64,000 nt of DNA, from NCBI RefSeq assembly GCF_000737065.1, contig NZ_AQRC01000001.1, forward strand, positions 124,001-188,000. Direction: 5' to 3'. Origin of the DNA: Thioclava atlantica. Its GTDB lineage: Bacteria > Pseudomonadota > Alphaproteobacteria > Rhodobacterales > Rhodobacteraceae. Both the position numbers and the translations under genes were made by a program. Positions 52,009-61,037 of the stretch are shown piece after piece. Positions within the stretch are counted from its first letter, which is position 1; every line of letters starts with the position of its first letter. The notes beneath the pieces were generated by a model. The model saw only the letters and a list, made by a program, of their open reading frames with translations, did not search any database and was not told where the DNA came from.

Positions 52009-53742
52009 ATGCATACGAGGCTTCAACATAGTCTGCTCGGGGCGCTCGCCGGACTGTTCTTCTGGTGGCTGCTGAATGCGATGCCGGACGCGCTCCCCCT
52101 GGATGCGCGCGCGGTCTTCGCCCTCGGTGTGCTCGGCGCCGTCTTCTTCGGCGCCTCGCTCGCGATGCTGGGTGAGATCGGCGCGCGCAAGGCGCTCGGC
52201 GCGGCGATCGTCATCGCTCTGCCCGTCGCGGGTCTGAGCTGGTGGGAGGCGGGCACGCTCGACCCGACGAAGTCGATCGCCGAACAGATGCGTTTCGGCC
52301 TGCTGGCGCTCTTCGTGCTGGCCTCGATCCCGTTGCCCTTCGCGATGGTCATCCTGATGCGCGGCCGGTCGGCCTGGGCCGATTATGCGGATCTCTTCGC
52401 GCATAGCTGGAACATCGTCGTGCGCTACGCGGCGGCCTGCGTGTTCCTCGCGCTGGTCTGGATCGTGCTCTACCTGTCGTCGCATTTGCTCGAACTGGTC
52501 GATATCGACGTGCTGCGGGTGCTCTTCGAACATGACCAGATCGCCTGGCCGCTCGCAGGTGCGATCTTCGGCCTCGGGTTGGCGGTGGTGACCGAGCTCG
52601 AGGAGATGATCTCGCCCGCGCTGATCCTGCGGCTCTTGCGGCTGCTCCTGCCGGCCGTGCTGGTCGTGGTGGTGGTCTTCGTCGCCGGGCTGATCTTGCG
52701 GCGCGGGGTGGTGGGCGTGCCGGGGTTCCCGGATACCGATACGCTCCTCGCAATGGCGATCGCGGCGGTGACGCTTGTATCGATCGGTGTCGAGCGCGTG
52801 GATTACGAGGCGGTGCATGCGCCGATCCTGCGGCTATCCGCACAGGGCTTGTCGCTGATCCTGCCTGTACTCGTCGCGGCGGCCGGCTGGATCGAGTGGC
52901 ACCAGATCGCCGCGCTCGGCTGGACGCCCCCGCGCGTGGCCGAGGTCGCCCTGACGCTGCTACTGGCAGGCTATGCCTTGGGATATGCGGTGTCGGTGCT
53001 CTCCGGGCGGCAATGGATGGCCGGCGTGCGGCGGGTCAATATCGCGATGGCGCTCGCGCTGCTGGCGGTGGCGCTGCTCTGGCTGACGCCTCTCGTGTCG
53101 CCCAACCGGATCGCGACGCGCTCGCAGATCGCGCTCTATGAAGCGGGCAGGATCGACGCTGCGCATCTGCCGGTCGACGCCATGCAGAACGATTGGGGGC
53201 TCGCAGGACAGGAAGGCGTGGCGCGCCTGCGCGAGATGGCGCGGTCGGACCGCGCGCTGGCGGCGGTCTTCGCGCGCGATGGTTCGAAAGACGGGGCCGC
53301 GGCGGATGCGGCGGGGCGGCTTGCAGCCTTGCGGCAGGATATCGTCGTCGCGCCGGGAAGCCCCGAATTGCCGAAAGGTCTGCTTCGCGCGATCCTGACG
53401 GATGCGGGGGCGGGGAGCGCTGGGCTCTGCCTGCCTCATTCCGACGGTCGGCCGAGCTGCGCGCTCGTGCTGGGAGACTTTCTGCCCTCCCATACCGGGG
53501 AAGAGGCAATGCTGATCCGGCAGGGACCCTATTCGGACATGGTGGCGGTCTATGCCGATAGTGAGGGGCTCTGGCGCGGGACGGGGCGCGGACAGATCCG
53601 CGACGCTCAGGAGGGTGCCATCGCGCGCGGGGGGCTCGACGCGGTGATCGCGGCGGTTGCCGCGGGGAAGGCGACGCTGGTGCCGAGCGGCATTCAGGCG
53701 CTCGAGGCCGGCGGAAAGGTGCTCTTGCCGGTGGCTCCGTGA
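52009..53742 (+). CDS. DUF4153 family multi-pass membrane protein
   Basis: A 577-residue inner-membrane protein with roughly ten helices over residues 5-370, broken by short polar loops, and a soluble C-terminal domain of about 190 residues rich in Ala, Gly and Arg (from about IATRSQIALYEAGRIDAAHLP). This layout, with TLLAMAIAAVTLVSIG and the loop GVPGFPDTDT, fits DUF4153. Function unknown. Start ATG 52009 follows AGGGCG at short distance. Confidence 0.75.
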   Translation: MHTRLQHSLLGALAGLFFWWLLNAMPDALPLDARAVFALGVLGAVFFGASLAMLGEIGARKALGAAIVIALPVAGLSWWEAGTLDPTKSIAEQMRFGLLALFVLASIPLPFAMVILMRGRSAWADYADLFAHSWNIVVRYAAACVFLALVWIVLYLSSHLLELVDIDVLRVLFEHDQIAWPLAGAIFGLGLAVVTELEEMISPALILRLLRLLLPAVLVVVVVFVAGLILRRGVVGVPGFPDTDTLLAMAIAAVTLVSIGVERVDYEAVHAPILRLSAQGLSLILPVLVAAAGWIEWHQIAALGWTPPRVAEVALTLLLAGYALGYAVSVLSGRQWMAGVRRVNIAMALALLAVALLWLTPLVSPNRIATRSQIALYEAGRIDAAHLPVDAMQNDWGLAGQEGVARLREMARSDRALAAVFARDGSKDGAAADAAGRLAALRQDIVVAPGSPELPKGLLRAILTDAGAGSAGLCLPHSDGRPSCALVLGDFLPSHTGEEAMLIRQGPYSDMVAVYADSEGLWRGTGRGQIRDAQEGAIARGGLDAVIAAVAAGKATLVPSGIQALEAGGKVLLPVAP

Positions 53743-53802
53743 GCCGAAGGGGTTTCGAGCTTTCTTAACCTCTTGCCCCTAGCGTGCCGGGCAGGAGGAC
53801 CC

Positions 53803-54387
53803 ATGCTCGGCCTGATCAACCGTTCGATACAGAATTTCCTGACCGATACCTACGGGCCGGATCTGTGGCGTCAGGTCGCCCACCGGGTCGGCGCGCCGAC
53901 AGAGGGTTACGAGCCGATGCTGCGCTATCCCGACAGGGAGACGCTCGGCCTGCTGAAGGCGGCGGGCGCTGAGTTGCGGCGGTCCCGTCCCGAACTGCTC
54001 GAGGATCTGGGGGCCCACCTGACAACCTGCGAGCCGGTTCGGCGCCTGTTGCGTTACGGCGGGCAGGATTTCGCCGGGTTTCTCTATTCGCTCAATGAGT
54101 TGCACGGGCGCGCGCGGATGGCGCTTGCCGATCTCGACCTGCCCGAGCTCGACCTCGTCGAGATCGGTTTGGGCGAGTATCGCCTGACGATAGAGGCTCC
54201 TCACCCCGGATGGGGGGCGGTGATGGCGGGGCTCATGCGTGCGATGGCCGACGATTACGGTGCGCTTGCCGTGATCGAGATGCCGACGGATTGCGACATG
54301 GAGGCGGTCCATATCCGTCTGCTCGACTGCCGCCATTCCGAGGCGCGCGGCTTTCGGCTGTCACATCATGTCGGGGCACAAGGATGA
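53803..54387 (+). CDS. H-NOX (heme NO-binding) protein with altered YxSxR motif
   Basis: A 194-residue H-NOX sensor of nitric oxide or oxygen. The fold is clear: MLGLINRSIQNFLTDTYGPDLW opens it, and the proximal heme His101 is in SLNELHGRARMAL, at the standard position. The motif YxSxR, which holds the heme propionates, is replaced by Ile130, Ala132 and His134 in YRLTIEAPHPG. Heme binding may therefore differ or be lost. The stop overlaps the start of the HNOBA-GGDEF gene (ATGA at 54384-54387), so the two make a coupled sensor-cyclase pair. ATG 53803 matches the family start. Confidence 0.88.
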   Translation: MLGLINRSIQNFLTDTYGPDLWRQVAHRVGAPTEGYEPMLRYPDRETLGLLKAAGAELRRSRPELLEDLGAHLTTCEPVRRLLRYGGQDFAGFLYSLNELHGRARMALADLDLPELDLVEIGLGEYRLTIEAPHPGWGAVMAGLMRAMADDYGALAVIEMPTDCDMEAVHIRLLDCRHSEARGFRLSHHVGAQG

Positions 54388-55520
54388 GCGGGACGCAAGC
54401 CGATCGGCAGATCATCGAGGCGGCGCAGGACCCCTCGGAAATGACGGCATTCCCTTCTTGTCTGGGGCGCTTCGCGCCGCTGATGAATGCCCTGATGCCG
54501 ATGTTCCTCTGGATCGACGATGCCGGACGGATCCAGGGGCTGGGCCGGACCTTGCACAAGGCGCTCGATGAGGCGGAGGTGCTCGGCCAGCCCTTCGATC
54601 GCTTCTTCGCGATCGGCCGGCAGGGACATGGCGGATCGCTTTGCCCGAATGCGCGCGACGCGGAAGGCTATGCGCCGCGCAGCCTCCAGCCCCGGGAAAG
54701 CAGTGGTTTGCTGCGGGCGATGGCGCGGGAGCGCGCCATTCATCTGACATTGCGCGCGCGCCCGGGGCTCAGCCTGCGCGGCGAGGCCTTCGCGATGCCG
54801 GAAGCGGAGGGCGGCGGGGTCGTGATGAAGCTCAGCTTCGGTATCTACCTGCGGGAGGCGGTCGCCGCATTCAACCTGACAGAGAGGGATTTCTCGGCCG
54901 CCGATCTCGCGATGGAGATGCTCTACCTGCAGGAGGCGAAGTCGCTGGTCATGGCGGAGCTGCGGGCGCTGACCACGCGGCTCGAAACGGCCCGGAAGGA
55001 GGCCGAGACCCAGGCGCTGACCGATCCGCTGACCAAGCTTCCCAATCGCCGGGCGATGGAGCAGGCACTGACGAAGGCGATCGCCGGCGCCGCGGCAGGC
55101 GGGGCGCCGTTCGCGGTGGTTCAGATCGACCTCGATCACTTCAAGACCGTCAACGACACCCATGGCCATGCCGCGGGCGACTATGTGCTGCAATCGGTGG
55201 CCCGCATCCTTCGCGACGCCTTGCGGGCGGGCGATATCGCGGCGCGGATGGGGGGAGACGAGTTCCTGCTCATGCTGCGCGGGCGGCTCGGGCGGGATGA
55301 GGTCCGGGCACTTGCGGCGCGCCTGATAGCGCAGCTCGAGGCGCCGAAATGGTATGGGCGCAGCGAATGCCTCATTTCCGGCTCGCTCGGCGCCGCCTTC
55401 TCGCAGGACTACCTGCCGGAGGAGCTCGGGCAGGTCCTGGGCGATGTCGATCACGCCACCTATGCCTCCAAGGAAGCGGGGCGGGGATGTCTGCGCTTCG
55501 CGCGGCCGCCCTCGATGTGA
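54384..55520 (+). CDS. HNOBA-GGDEF diguanylate cyclase, partner of H-NOX
   Basis: The 378-residue protein has an N-terminal HNOBA (PAS-like) domain (residues about 15-150, with NALMPMFLWIDDAGRIQGLGRTLHKAL), a linker helix, and a GGDEF domain (about 220-378) with the active-site ARMGGDEFLLML and DPLTKLPNRRAME. The inhibitory I-site RAGD is complete, so product inhibition is expected. The coding overlap with H-NOX fits a two-part sensor in which H-NOX controls cyclic di-GMP synthesis, as is known in other bacteria. Start ATG 54384. Confidence 0.88.
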   Translation: MSGTQADRQIIEAAQDPSEMTAFPSCLGRFAPLMNALMPMFLWIDDAGRIQGLGRTLHKALDEAEVLGQPFDRFFAIGRQGHGGSLCPNARDAEGYAPRSLQPRESSGLLRAMARERAIHLTLRARPGLSLRGEAFAMPEAEGGGVVMKLSFGIYLREAVAAFNLTERDFSAADLAMEMLYLQEAKSLVMAELRALTTRLETARKEAETQALTDPLTKLPNRRAMEQALTKAIAGAAAGGAPFAVVQIDLDHFKTVNDTHGHAAGDYVLQSVARILRDALRAGDIAARMGGDEFLLMLRGRLGRDEVRALAARLIAQLEAPKWYGRSECLISGSLGAAFSQDYLPEELGQVLGDVDHATYASKEAGRGCLRFARPPSM

Positions 55521-55582
55521 GGGAGGGCTGAAGACGCCACTTCCCGACGCTTTGCCCTTTTCCTCGCCCCTCGCGATCGGAT

Positions 55583-56203
55583 ATGGGGCAGCGCATGAAA
55601 CAGGGCTATCCCATTGCCCGGGCAGGGCAGCGCATCGGATTGCTGGGCGGATCCTTCGATCCCGCCCATGACGGTCATGTGCTGATCACGCGCGAGGCGC
55701 TGCGCAGGTTCGGGCTCGATCGGATCTGGTGGGTCGTGAGCCCCGGCAATCCGCTCAAGGCGCATGGGCCGGCGCCGCTCGCGCAACGGATGGCGCAGGC
55801 GCGGCGCCTTCTCGGAGGCGATCCGCGCGTCGAGGTGACCGATATCGAGGCCCGTCTCGGGACCCGGTTCACGGCCGATACGCTGCGGTCCCTGCGCGCA
55901 CTGTATCCGGGCGTGAAATTCGTCTGGCTTATGGGCGCGGACAACCTCGTGCAGTTCGACAAATGGGAGCAGTGGCGCGAGATCATGGAGACCGTGCCGG
56001 TCGGCGTGCTGGCCCGTCCCGGATGGCGCACCGAGGGCCGCTATGCGCGTGCCGCGCGGATCTACCGCGCCGCCGAGATGCCTTTCTGGGCCTCCCAACG
56101 CCTTGCCGAGGGGCCGACACCGCGCTGGTGTTTCGTCAATATCCCGATGTCGCGTCTCTCCTCGACGGAAATCCGCCAAAGCGGCGGTTGGGTGCGCGAC
56201 TGA
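55583..56203 (+). CDS. nadD: Nicotinate-nucleotide adenylyltransferase
   Basis: NadD makes deamido-NAD from nicotinate mononucleotide and ATP in NAD synthesis. The 206-residue protein has [15 protein letters not shown] (the HxGH nucleotidyl-transfer site), [25 protein letters not shown] and the ending [15 protein letters not shown] (SSTxIR). The ATG at 55583 has no strong ribosome binding site, and ATG 55595 with GGGG upstream is a plausible alternative start. Confidence 0.93.
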   Translation: MGQRMKQGYPIARAGQRIGLLGGSFDPAHDGHVLITREALRRFGLDRIWWVVSPGNPLKAHGPAPLAQRMAQARRLLGGDPRVEVTDIEARLGTRFTADTLRSLRALYPGVKFVWLMGADNLVQFDKWEQWREIMETVPVGVLARPGWRTEGRYARAARIYRAAEMPFWASQRLAEGPTPRWCFVNIPMSRLSSTEIRQSGGWVRD

Positions 56204-56273
56204 GCTCGCCCCCTCCTTGAACCCGGACCGAACGCCACGCTAGGCTCGACCGGTCATCAGGGAGAATCGACAC

Positions 56274-57716
56274 ATGAAGGCGCTTTCACGGCGGCGGATT
56301 CTGGGCGGCATGGCAGGCGGCGCCAGCCTCGTTGCGATGCCCCGGGTGTTGCGTGCACAGGGAAGCGTCGCGTCGAGCGAGGCTCTGGTGCGCGCGGCCG
56401 GACTGAGCGGCGATGTGAGCTTCGTCGTGGCCGATCTGCGCAGCGGGCAGATCCTCGAACATCGCAACGGCGCGAAGGCGTTGCCGCCGGCCTCGGCGCT
56501 CAAATCCATCACCTCGCTCTATGCGCTCGAAATGCTGGGTTCGGAGTTCCGGTTCGGAACCCGGCTGATCGCGACGGGGCCGGTTTCCAGGGGGCTCATC
56601 CAGGGCGATCTGGTGCTCGCCGGAGGCGGTGACCCGACACTTTCGACCGACGATCTGGCCGCGATGGCCGCGAAGCTCGCCGCGCAGGGCGTGCGCGGGG
56701 TGACGGGACGGTTCCTGACCTGGTCCGGGGCCTTGCCCTATGCCCGCGAGATCGCCGAGGATCAGCCCATCTACGCGGGCTACAACCCGTCGATCTCGGG
56801 CCTGATGCTGAATTTCAACCGCGTGCATTTCGAGTGGAAGCGCGAAGGGAATGGCTGGGCCGTCAGCATGGATGCGCGGGGGCGTGACGCACGGCCCCCC
56901 GCCTACACGACGAAGGTCTCGGTCGCGGCACGCGCGAAACCCGTTTTCAGCTATTCGGATCGCGGCGGTATCGAGGAATGGACGGTCGCGTCGGCGGCAC
57001 TGGGACGGGCCGGGAGCCGCTGGCTGCCGGTGCGCCACCCGGCGAGTTATGCGGGCGATGTGTTCCAGACGCTGGCGCGCGCGCAGGGTGTGCCGCTGCC
57101 CGTGCCGCGGGAGGCGGTGGCGCTGCCCGCAGGGCGCGACCTAGTGGGCGATGCCAGCGACCCCCTGTCGCCCCTGCTGCATGCGATGATGAAATACTCG
57201 ACCAATCTGACTGCGGAAGCGGTGGGCATGACCGCCAGCGCCCGGTTCGGCCCGGTCGGGTCGCTGCCGGCATCCGGCAAGGCGATGACCGACTGGCTCG
57301 CCGCGCGCACGGGCGTGCAGTCGGCGCATTTCACCGATCATTCCGGGCTGCGCGCGGATGCGCGGATCTCGGCGCGTGACATGGTGACGGCGTTGCGGAT
57401 GCTTGGGCCGCAACGCGGTCTGAGAGGGCTGATGAAGCCCTTCAAGCTCCGCGACGAGACGGGGCGCGCGGTCAAGGATCAGCCCTTCGCCGTCGATGCG
57501 AAGACCGGGACGCTCAATTTCGTCTCCACGCTTGCAGGCTACATGACTGCGCCCGACGGGACAGAGCTGGTTTTCGCGATCTTCACCGGCGACTTGCCGC
57601 GACGGGAGCGCGCCGGGACCGAGCTTCGGCCGCCCGGGGCACGGTCCTGGCTCAACTCCTCGAAGATCCTCCAAAGTCAGCTGCTCGCGCGGTGGGCTGC
57701 GGTCTACGGCAGTTGA
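56274..57716 (+). CDS. dacB: D-alanyl-D-alanine carboxypeptidase/endopeptidase (PBP4 type)
   Basis: A 480-residue periplasmic class C penicillin-binding protein that trims peptidoglycan cross-links. The N-terminus (LSRRRILGGMAGGASLV) is a twin-arginine-like signal. The active site is Ser74-Ala-Leu-Lys77 in PASALKSIT, with the second motif in KYSTNLTAE (SxN) and the third KTG in VDAKTGTLNFVSTLAGY. The long insert between the first two motifs is typical of PBP4. It stands behind nadD and ahead of the convergent TerB-like gene. Confidence 0.92.
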   Translation: MKALSRRRILGGMAGGASLVAMPRVLRAQGSVASSEALVRAAGLSGDVSFVVADLRSGQILEHRNGAKALPPASALKSITSLYALEMLGSEFRFGTRLIATGPVSRGLIQGDLVLAGGGDPTLSTDDLAAMAAKLAAQGVRGVTGRFLTWSGALPYAREIAEDQPIYAGYNPSISGLMLNFNRVHFEWKREGNGWAVSMDARGRDARPPAYTTKVSVAARAKPVFSYSDRGGIEEWTVASAALGRAGSRWLPVRHPASYAGDVFQTLARAQGVPLPVPREAVALPAGRDLVGDASDPLSPLLHAMMKYSTNLTAEAVGMTASARFGPVGSLPASGKAMTDWLAARTGVQSAHFTDHSGLRADARISARDMVTALRMLGPQRGLRGLMKPFKLRDETGRAVKDQPFAVDAKTGTLNFVSTLAGYMTAPDGTELVFAIFTGDLPRRERAGTELRPPGARSWLNSSKILQSQLLARWAAVYGS

Positions 57717-57812
57717 TCGCTTTGCCTGCGGCGGGGCGGCAGGCTGTGGCGCAAGGCGAGCAAGTCGGACGAGGCGCGAACGCGTCGGGACGAAGTGATG
57801 TCTGACGCGTGC

Positions 57813-58235
57813 TCAGAGCGTCAGGTGGCGGACGCGGGCACCCCACTCGATCGCCACCGCATGGAGCCGGTCGATCGCCAGTTCGCCACGGATCTCTTCG
57901 AGCAGCCGCAGCTCGGTCTGCCGGATCGTGCCATCCGCCGCGGCCACGTCGCAGGCCAGCGCATAAGCGGTCTCGAAGAGGCGCTCGGGCAGGGCGTCGC
58001 GGATCAGGCCGAACAGGGCCTCGAGCCCGTCCTCCTCCTCGAAGAGCGAGAAGACCGAGCGCGAGACGCGCGCGAGCCGGTCGATATCGTAATCCGCGAA
58101 GAGGGGCATGTGATCGACGATGCGGTTGATCGCGACCAGTTCGGAGGTGGGCACGTCTTCGTCCGCCGCGGAGACGGCGACCATGACGGCGACAAGCGCA
58201 TCCTGAGGCGAGAGCGAGGCGAGAATATCGGGCAA
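57813..58235 (-). CDS. TerB-like tellurite-resistance family protein
   Basis: A 140-residue helical protein of the TerB/TerB-like fold. It opens LSPQDALVAVMVAVSAADEDVPTSELVAINRIVDHMP, and has the mirrored DVAAADGTIRQTELRLLEEI, the two metal-binding-type halves of TerB. No other ter gene is here, so tellurite resistance itself is not implied. It has no signal peptide. Confidence 0.85.
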   Translation of the reverse strand: MPDILASLSPQDALVAVMVAVSAADEDVPTSELVAINRIVDHMPLFADYDIDRLARVSRSVFSLFEEEDGLEALFGLIRDALPERLFETAYALACDVAAADGTIRQTELRLLEEIRGELAIDRLHAVAIEWGARVRHLTL

Positions 58236-58343
58236 TGGATCGGCTCCTGAGCAGGGTTCGGGTGCTAATTATTGACTGTCCCGTTCCGCTTCAATAGGTG
58301 GATCGCGATCGGGCGCGACGGGCGCGCCCCAGTGAGGTATGCC

Positions 58344-59990
58344 ATGACGAGCTTGCGTGACGCCGCGATGAAATCCAAGGCCTGGCCCTTCGAAGAGGCG
58401 CGCCGGGTTCTCAAGCGTTACGAGAAGCGCGACCCGGAGAAGGGCTATGTGCTGTTCGAGACGGGCTACGGGCCCTCGGGGCTGCCGCATATCGGCACTT
58501 TCGGCGAGGTGGCGCGCACCACGATGATCCGCCGCGCCTTCGAGGTGATCTCGGATATCCCCACGAAACTGCTGTGCTTCTCGGACGACATGGACGGGAT
58601 GCGCAAGGTGCCGACCAACGTGCCCAACCAGGACATGCTGCGCGAGCACGAGCAGAAACCGCTGACCTCGGTCCCCGATCCGTTCGGCGAGTTCGACAGC
58701 TTCGGCAACCACAACAACGCCATGCTGCGCCGCTTCCTCGATACGTTCGGCTTCGAATACGAATTCGCGAGCGCCACCGACTATTACAAGTCGGGCAAGT
58801 TCGACGACATGCTGATCCGTGCGGCGCATGAGTACGATCAGATCATGGCGATCATGCTGAAATCGCTCCGCGAAGAGCGGCAGCAGACCTATTCCTGCTT
58901 CCTGCCGATCCATCCTGAAACCGGCCGCGTGCTTTACGTTCCGATGAAGGAAGTGGATGCGAAGAACGGCACCGTTACCTTCGATGACGAGGACGGGCGC
59001 GAATGGACGCTGCCGGTCACCGGCGGCAATGTGAAGCTGCAATGGAAGCCCGATTTCGGGATGCGTTGGGCCGCGCTCGACGTCGATTTCGAGATGTATG
59101 GCAAGGACCACTCGACCAACACGCCGATCTATGACGGGATTTGCCGCGTGCTGGGCGGGCGCGCGCCGGAGCATTTCACCTACGAGCTGTTCCTCGACGC
59201 CAATGGCGAGAAGATCTCGAAGTCGAAGGGCAACGGGCTGTCGATCGATGAATGGCTGACCTATGCCGCGACCGAGAGCCTGAGCTATTTCATGTATCAA
59301 AAGCCGAAGACCGCGAAGCGGCTCTGGTGGGACGTGATCCCGAAGGCGGTGGACGAATATCACCAGCAGCTGCGCGCCTATCCCGACCAAAGCGTCGATC
59401 AGCAGGTCAACAACCCGGTCTGGCACATCCATGGCGGCACCCCGCCGGAAAGCAAGATGGTCGTGCCGTTCTCGATGCTGCTCAATCTCGCGAGCGTGGC
59501 GGGGGCGTCGGACAAGGACGGGCTATGGGGCTTCATCAAGCGGTACGCACCCGAGGCGAGCCCCGAGGGCAATCCCGACCTCGATCAGGCGGCCGGCTTC
59601 GCGCTGCGCTATTTCGAGGATTTCGTGAAGCCGACCCTCGAATTCCGCCTGCCGACCGATCAGGAGCGCGCGGCGCTCGAAGATCTCGTGGCGGCGCTGA
59701 AATCGGAACAGACGGCGCTCGACCAGATCGCGCGCAAGAACGCGGCCGCGGGCAGCGACGAGGCTCTGCCGGAGGTCGACTATCACAGCGACGAGTTCCT
59801 GCAATCGGTCGTCTTCGCGATCGGCAAGAACCATGAATTCGGCAATCTGCGGGACTGGTTCAAGGCGCTCTACGAGGTGCTTCTGGGCCAGTCGCAAGGG
59901 CCGCGCTTCGGTGGGTTCATCGCGCTTTACGGTGTCGACGAAACGGTGGCGCTGATCGAGCGGGCGCTGGCGGGCGAACTGGTCGCCTAA
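58344..59990 (+). CDS. lysS: Lysyl-tRNA synthetase, class I
   Basis: This enzyme charges tRNA-Lys and is the archaeal-type class I form found in many alphaproteobacteria instead of class II LysRS. The 548-residue protein has the HIGH-type motif PHIGT (49-52 for HIGT), the KMSKS-type KISKSKG and [29 protein letters not shown] 58344 opens [20 protein letters not shown] is 8 nt upstream. Its TAA overlaps the convergent CHAD gene's stop within CTAA at 59987-59990. Confidence 0.95.
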   Translation: MTSLRDAAMKSKAWPFEEARRVLKRYEKRDPEKGYVLFETGYGPSGLPHIGTFGEVARTTMIRRAFEVISDIPTKLLCFSDDMDGMRKVPTNVPNQDMLREHEQKPLTSVPDPFGEFDSFGNHNNAMLRRFLDTFGFEYEFASATDYYKSGKFDDMLIRAAHEYDQIMAIMLKSLREERQQTYSCFLPIHPETGRVLYVPMKEVDAKNGTVTFDDEDGREWTLPVTGGNVKLQWKPDFGMRWAALDVDFEMYGKDHSTNTPIYDGICRVLGGRAPEHFTYELFLDANGEKISKSKGNGLSIDEWLTYAATESLSYFMYQKPKTAKRLWWDVIPKAVDEYHQQLRAYPDQSVDQQVNNPVWHIHGGTPPESKMVVPFSMLLNLASVAGASDKDGLWGFIKRYAPEASPEGNPDLDQAAGFALRYFEDFVKPTLEFRLPTDQERAALEDLVAALKSEQTALDQIARKNAAAGSDEALPEVDYHSDEFLQSVVFAIGKNHEFGNLRDWFKALYEVLLGQSQGPRFGGFIALYGVDETVALIERALAGELVA

Positions 59991-60844
59991 GCCTTCCAGA
60001 GACGGTACCAGCCGCCCCAGCGAGCGCCGAGGGCGGCGGGTTTTTCCGCGAAGAGACGCGCGCCGAGAGCGAAGGCCTCGCTCTCGAGCCGCGTCATTTC
60101 CGTCTCGATCAGGCGGGTGAGGGCCGAACGCGGCTCGGGAGCGAGGTGTTCGGGCGCGGCGAGTGCCAGAACATGGAGGTCGTGGTGGTCTCCGACCAGC
60201 TCGCCCAGAATGTCGAGCGCATCTTCGCGCGGGTGCAGCATCTCCGGCCAGATCGGGGCGAGCAGGCGCGTATGATACCAATGCTGCTTCACCCGCGTGC
60301 GCCAGGCGTGGAGGTCTTCATTCTTGCCCGAGGCGCGCGCTTTCTTCATCCGTTTCCGGCAGTCCTCGAGTGTCGCCAAAAGTCCGTCCTCGTAGGCGGG
60401 CCAGCCCTTGCCACGGACTTTCCAGTGCTTGGCGCGCTTCCGGATCTCCGAGATCCGTTCGGCGAAAAGGGAGAAGGCGGCAGCGTCGATCTCGGTGTGA
60501 AGAGGGCGCAACGCCTCGAGCATCGCCCGCGCCGCAGCCGCGCCATCGAGATCCGGACCTTCACGCCCCAGTCGTAACAGCGTCGCGCGCATCACCTCGG
60601 CATCGCGCATTCCGGAAACCCCGAAAGCGGCTTCGGAAAGAGCTTTGTTCTCGCGGGGGAAATCGTCGAAGCGGGGCGCGAAGAGGCGCAGCAAGCCCCG
60701 GGTTTTCTTGATGTTCTTGCGCAGGGGATGGACCGAGCGCGACTCGCTCTCGACCTGTCTGAGCGCGGCTTTCAGTTCACCGCGAGCGACCCGGCGCAGC
60801 ATCGTGGACGGGCTCTTTTCGTCGCGCGAAATCGCATAGGCCAT
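59987..60844 (-). CDS. CHAD domain protein
   Basis: A 285-residue helical CHAD domain, a fold rich in conserved histidines that can bind polyphosphate. The visible pattern is [49 protein letters not shown] and [15 protein letters not shown] begin at ATG 60844, with GGAGAG 4-5 nt upstream; an ATG at 60883 gives 13 more residues. No polyphosphate kinase is adjacent. Confidence 0.88.
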   Translation of the reverse strand: MAYAISRDEKSPSTMLRRVARGELKAALRQVESESRSVHPLRKNIKKTRGLLRLFAPRFDDFPRENKALSEAAFGVSGMRDAEVMRATLLRLGREGPDLDGAAAARAMLEALRPLHTEIDAAAFSLFAERISEIRKRAKHWKVRGKGWPAYEDGLLATLEDCRKRMKKARASGKNEDLHAWRTRVKQHWYHTRLLAPIWPEMLHPREDALDILGELVGDHHDLHVLALAAPEHLAPEPRSALTRLIETEMTRLESEAFALGARLFAEKPAALGARWGGWYRLWKA

Positions 60845-61037
60845 GAGGCTCTCCGCTCGGCTACGCTCCGTTTCTCGCGCCATGATATGACAGGGGCGTG
60901 ACGCTGTCAGCGTCCGCTGATCTCAGGTCTTCTTTAACCTTTCTCTCTAGCTCTTGTCCCGCCGAGGCACCCCCCGGTGGCGATCGCCACAAGGCTGATG
61001 GCCGGGGCGGGCGGGAAACTGGACAAGAGGTTGGCTG

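Noticed and set aside
57813-58235. A tellurite resistance operon
   Set aside because: Only the TerB-like fold is present, with no TerC, TerD or TerE neighbours.
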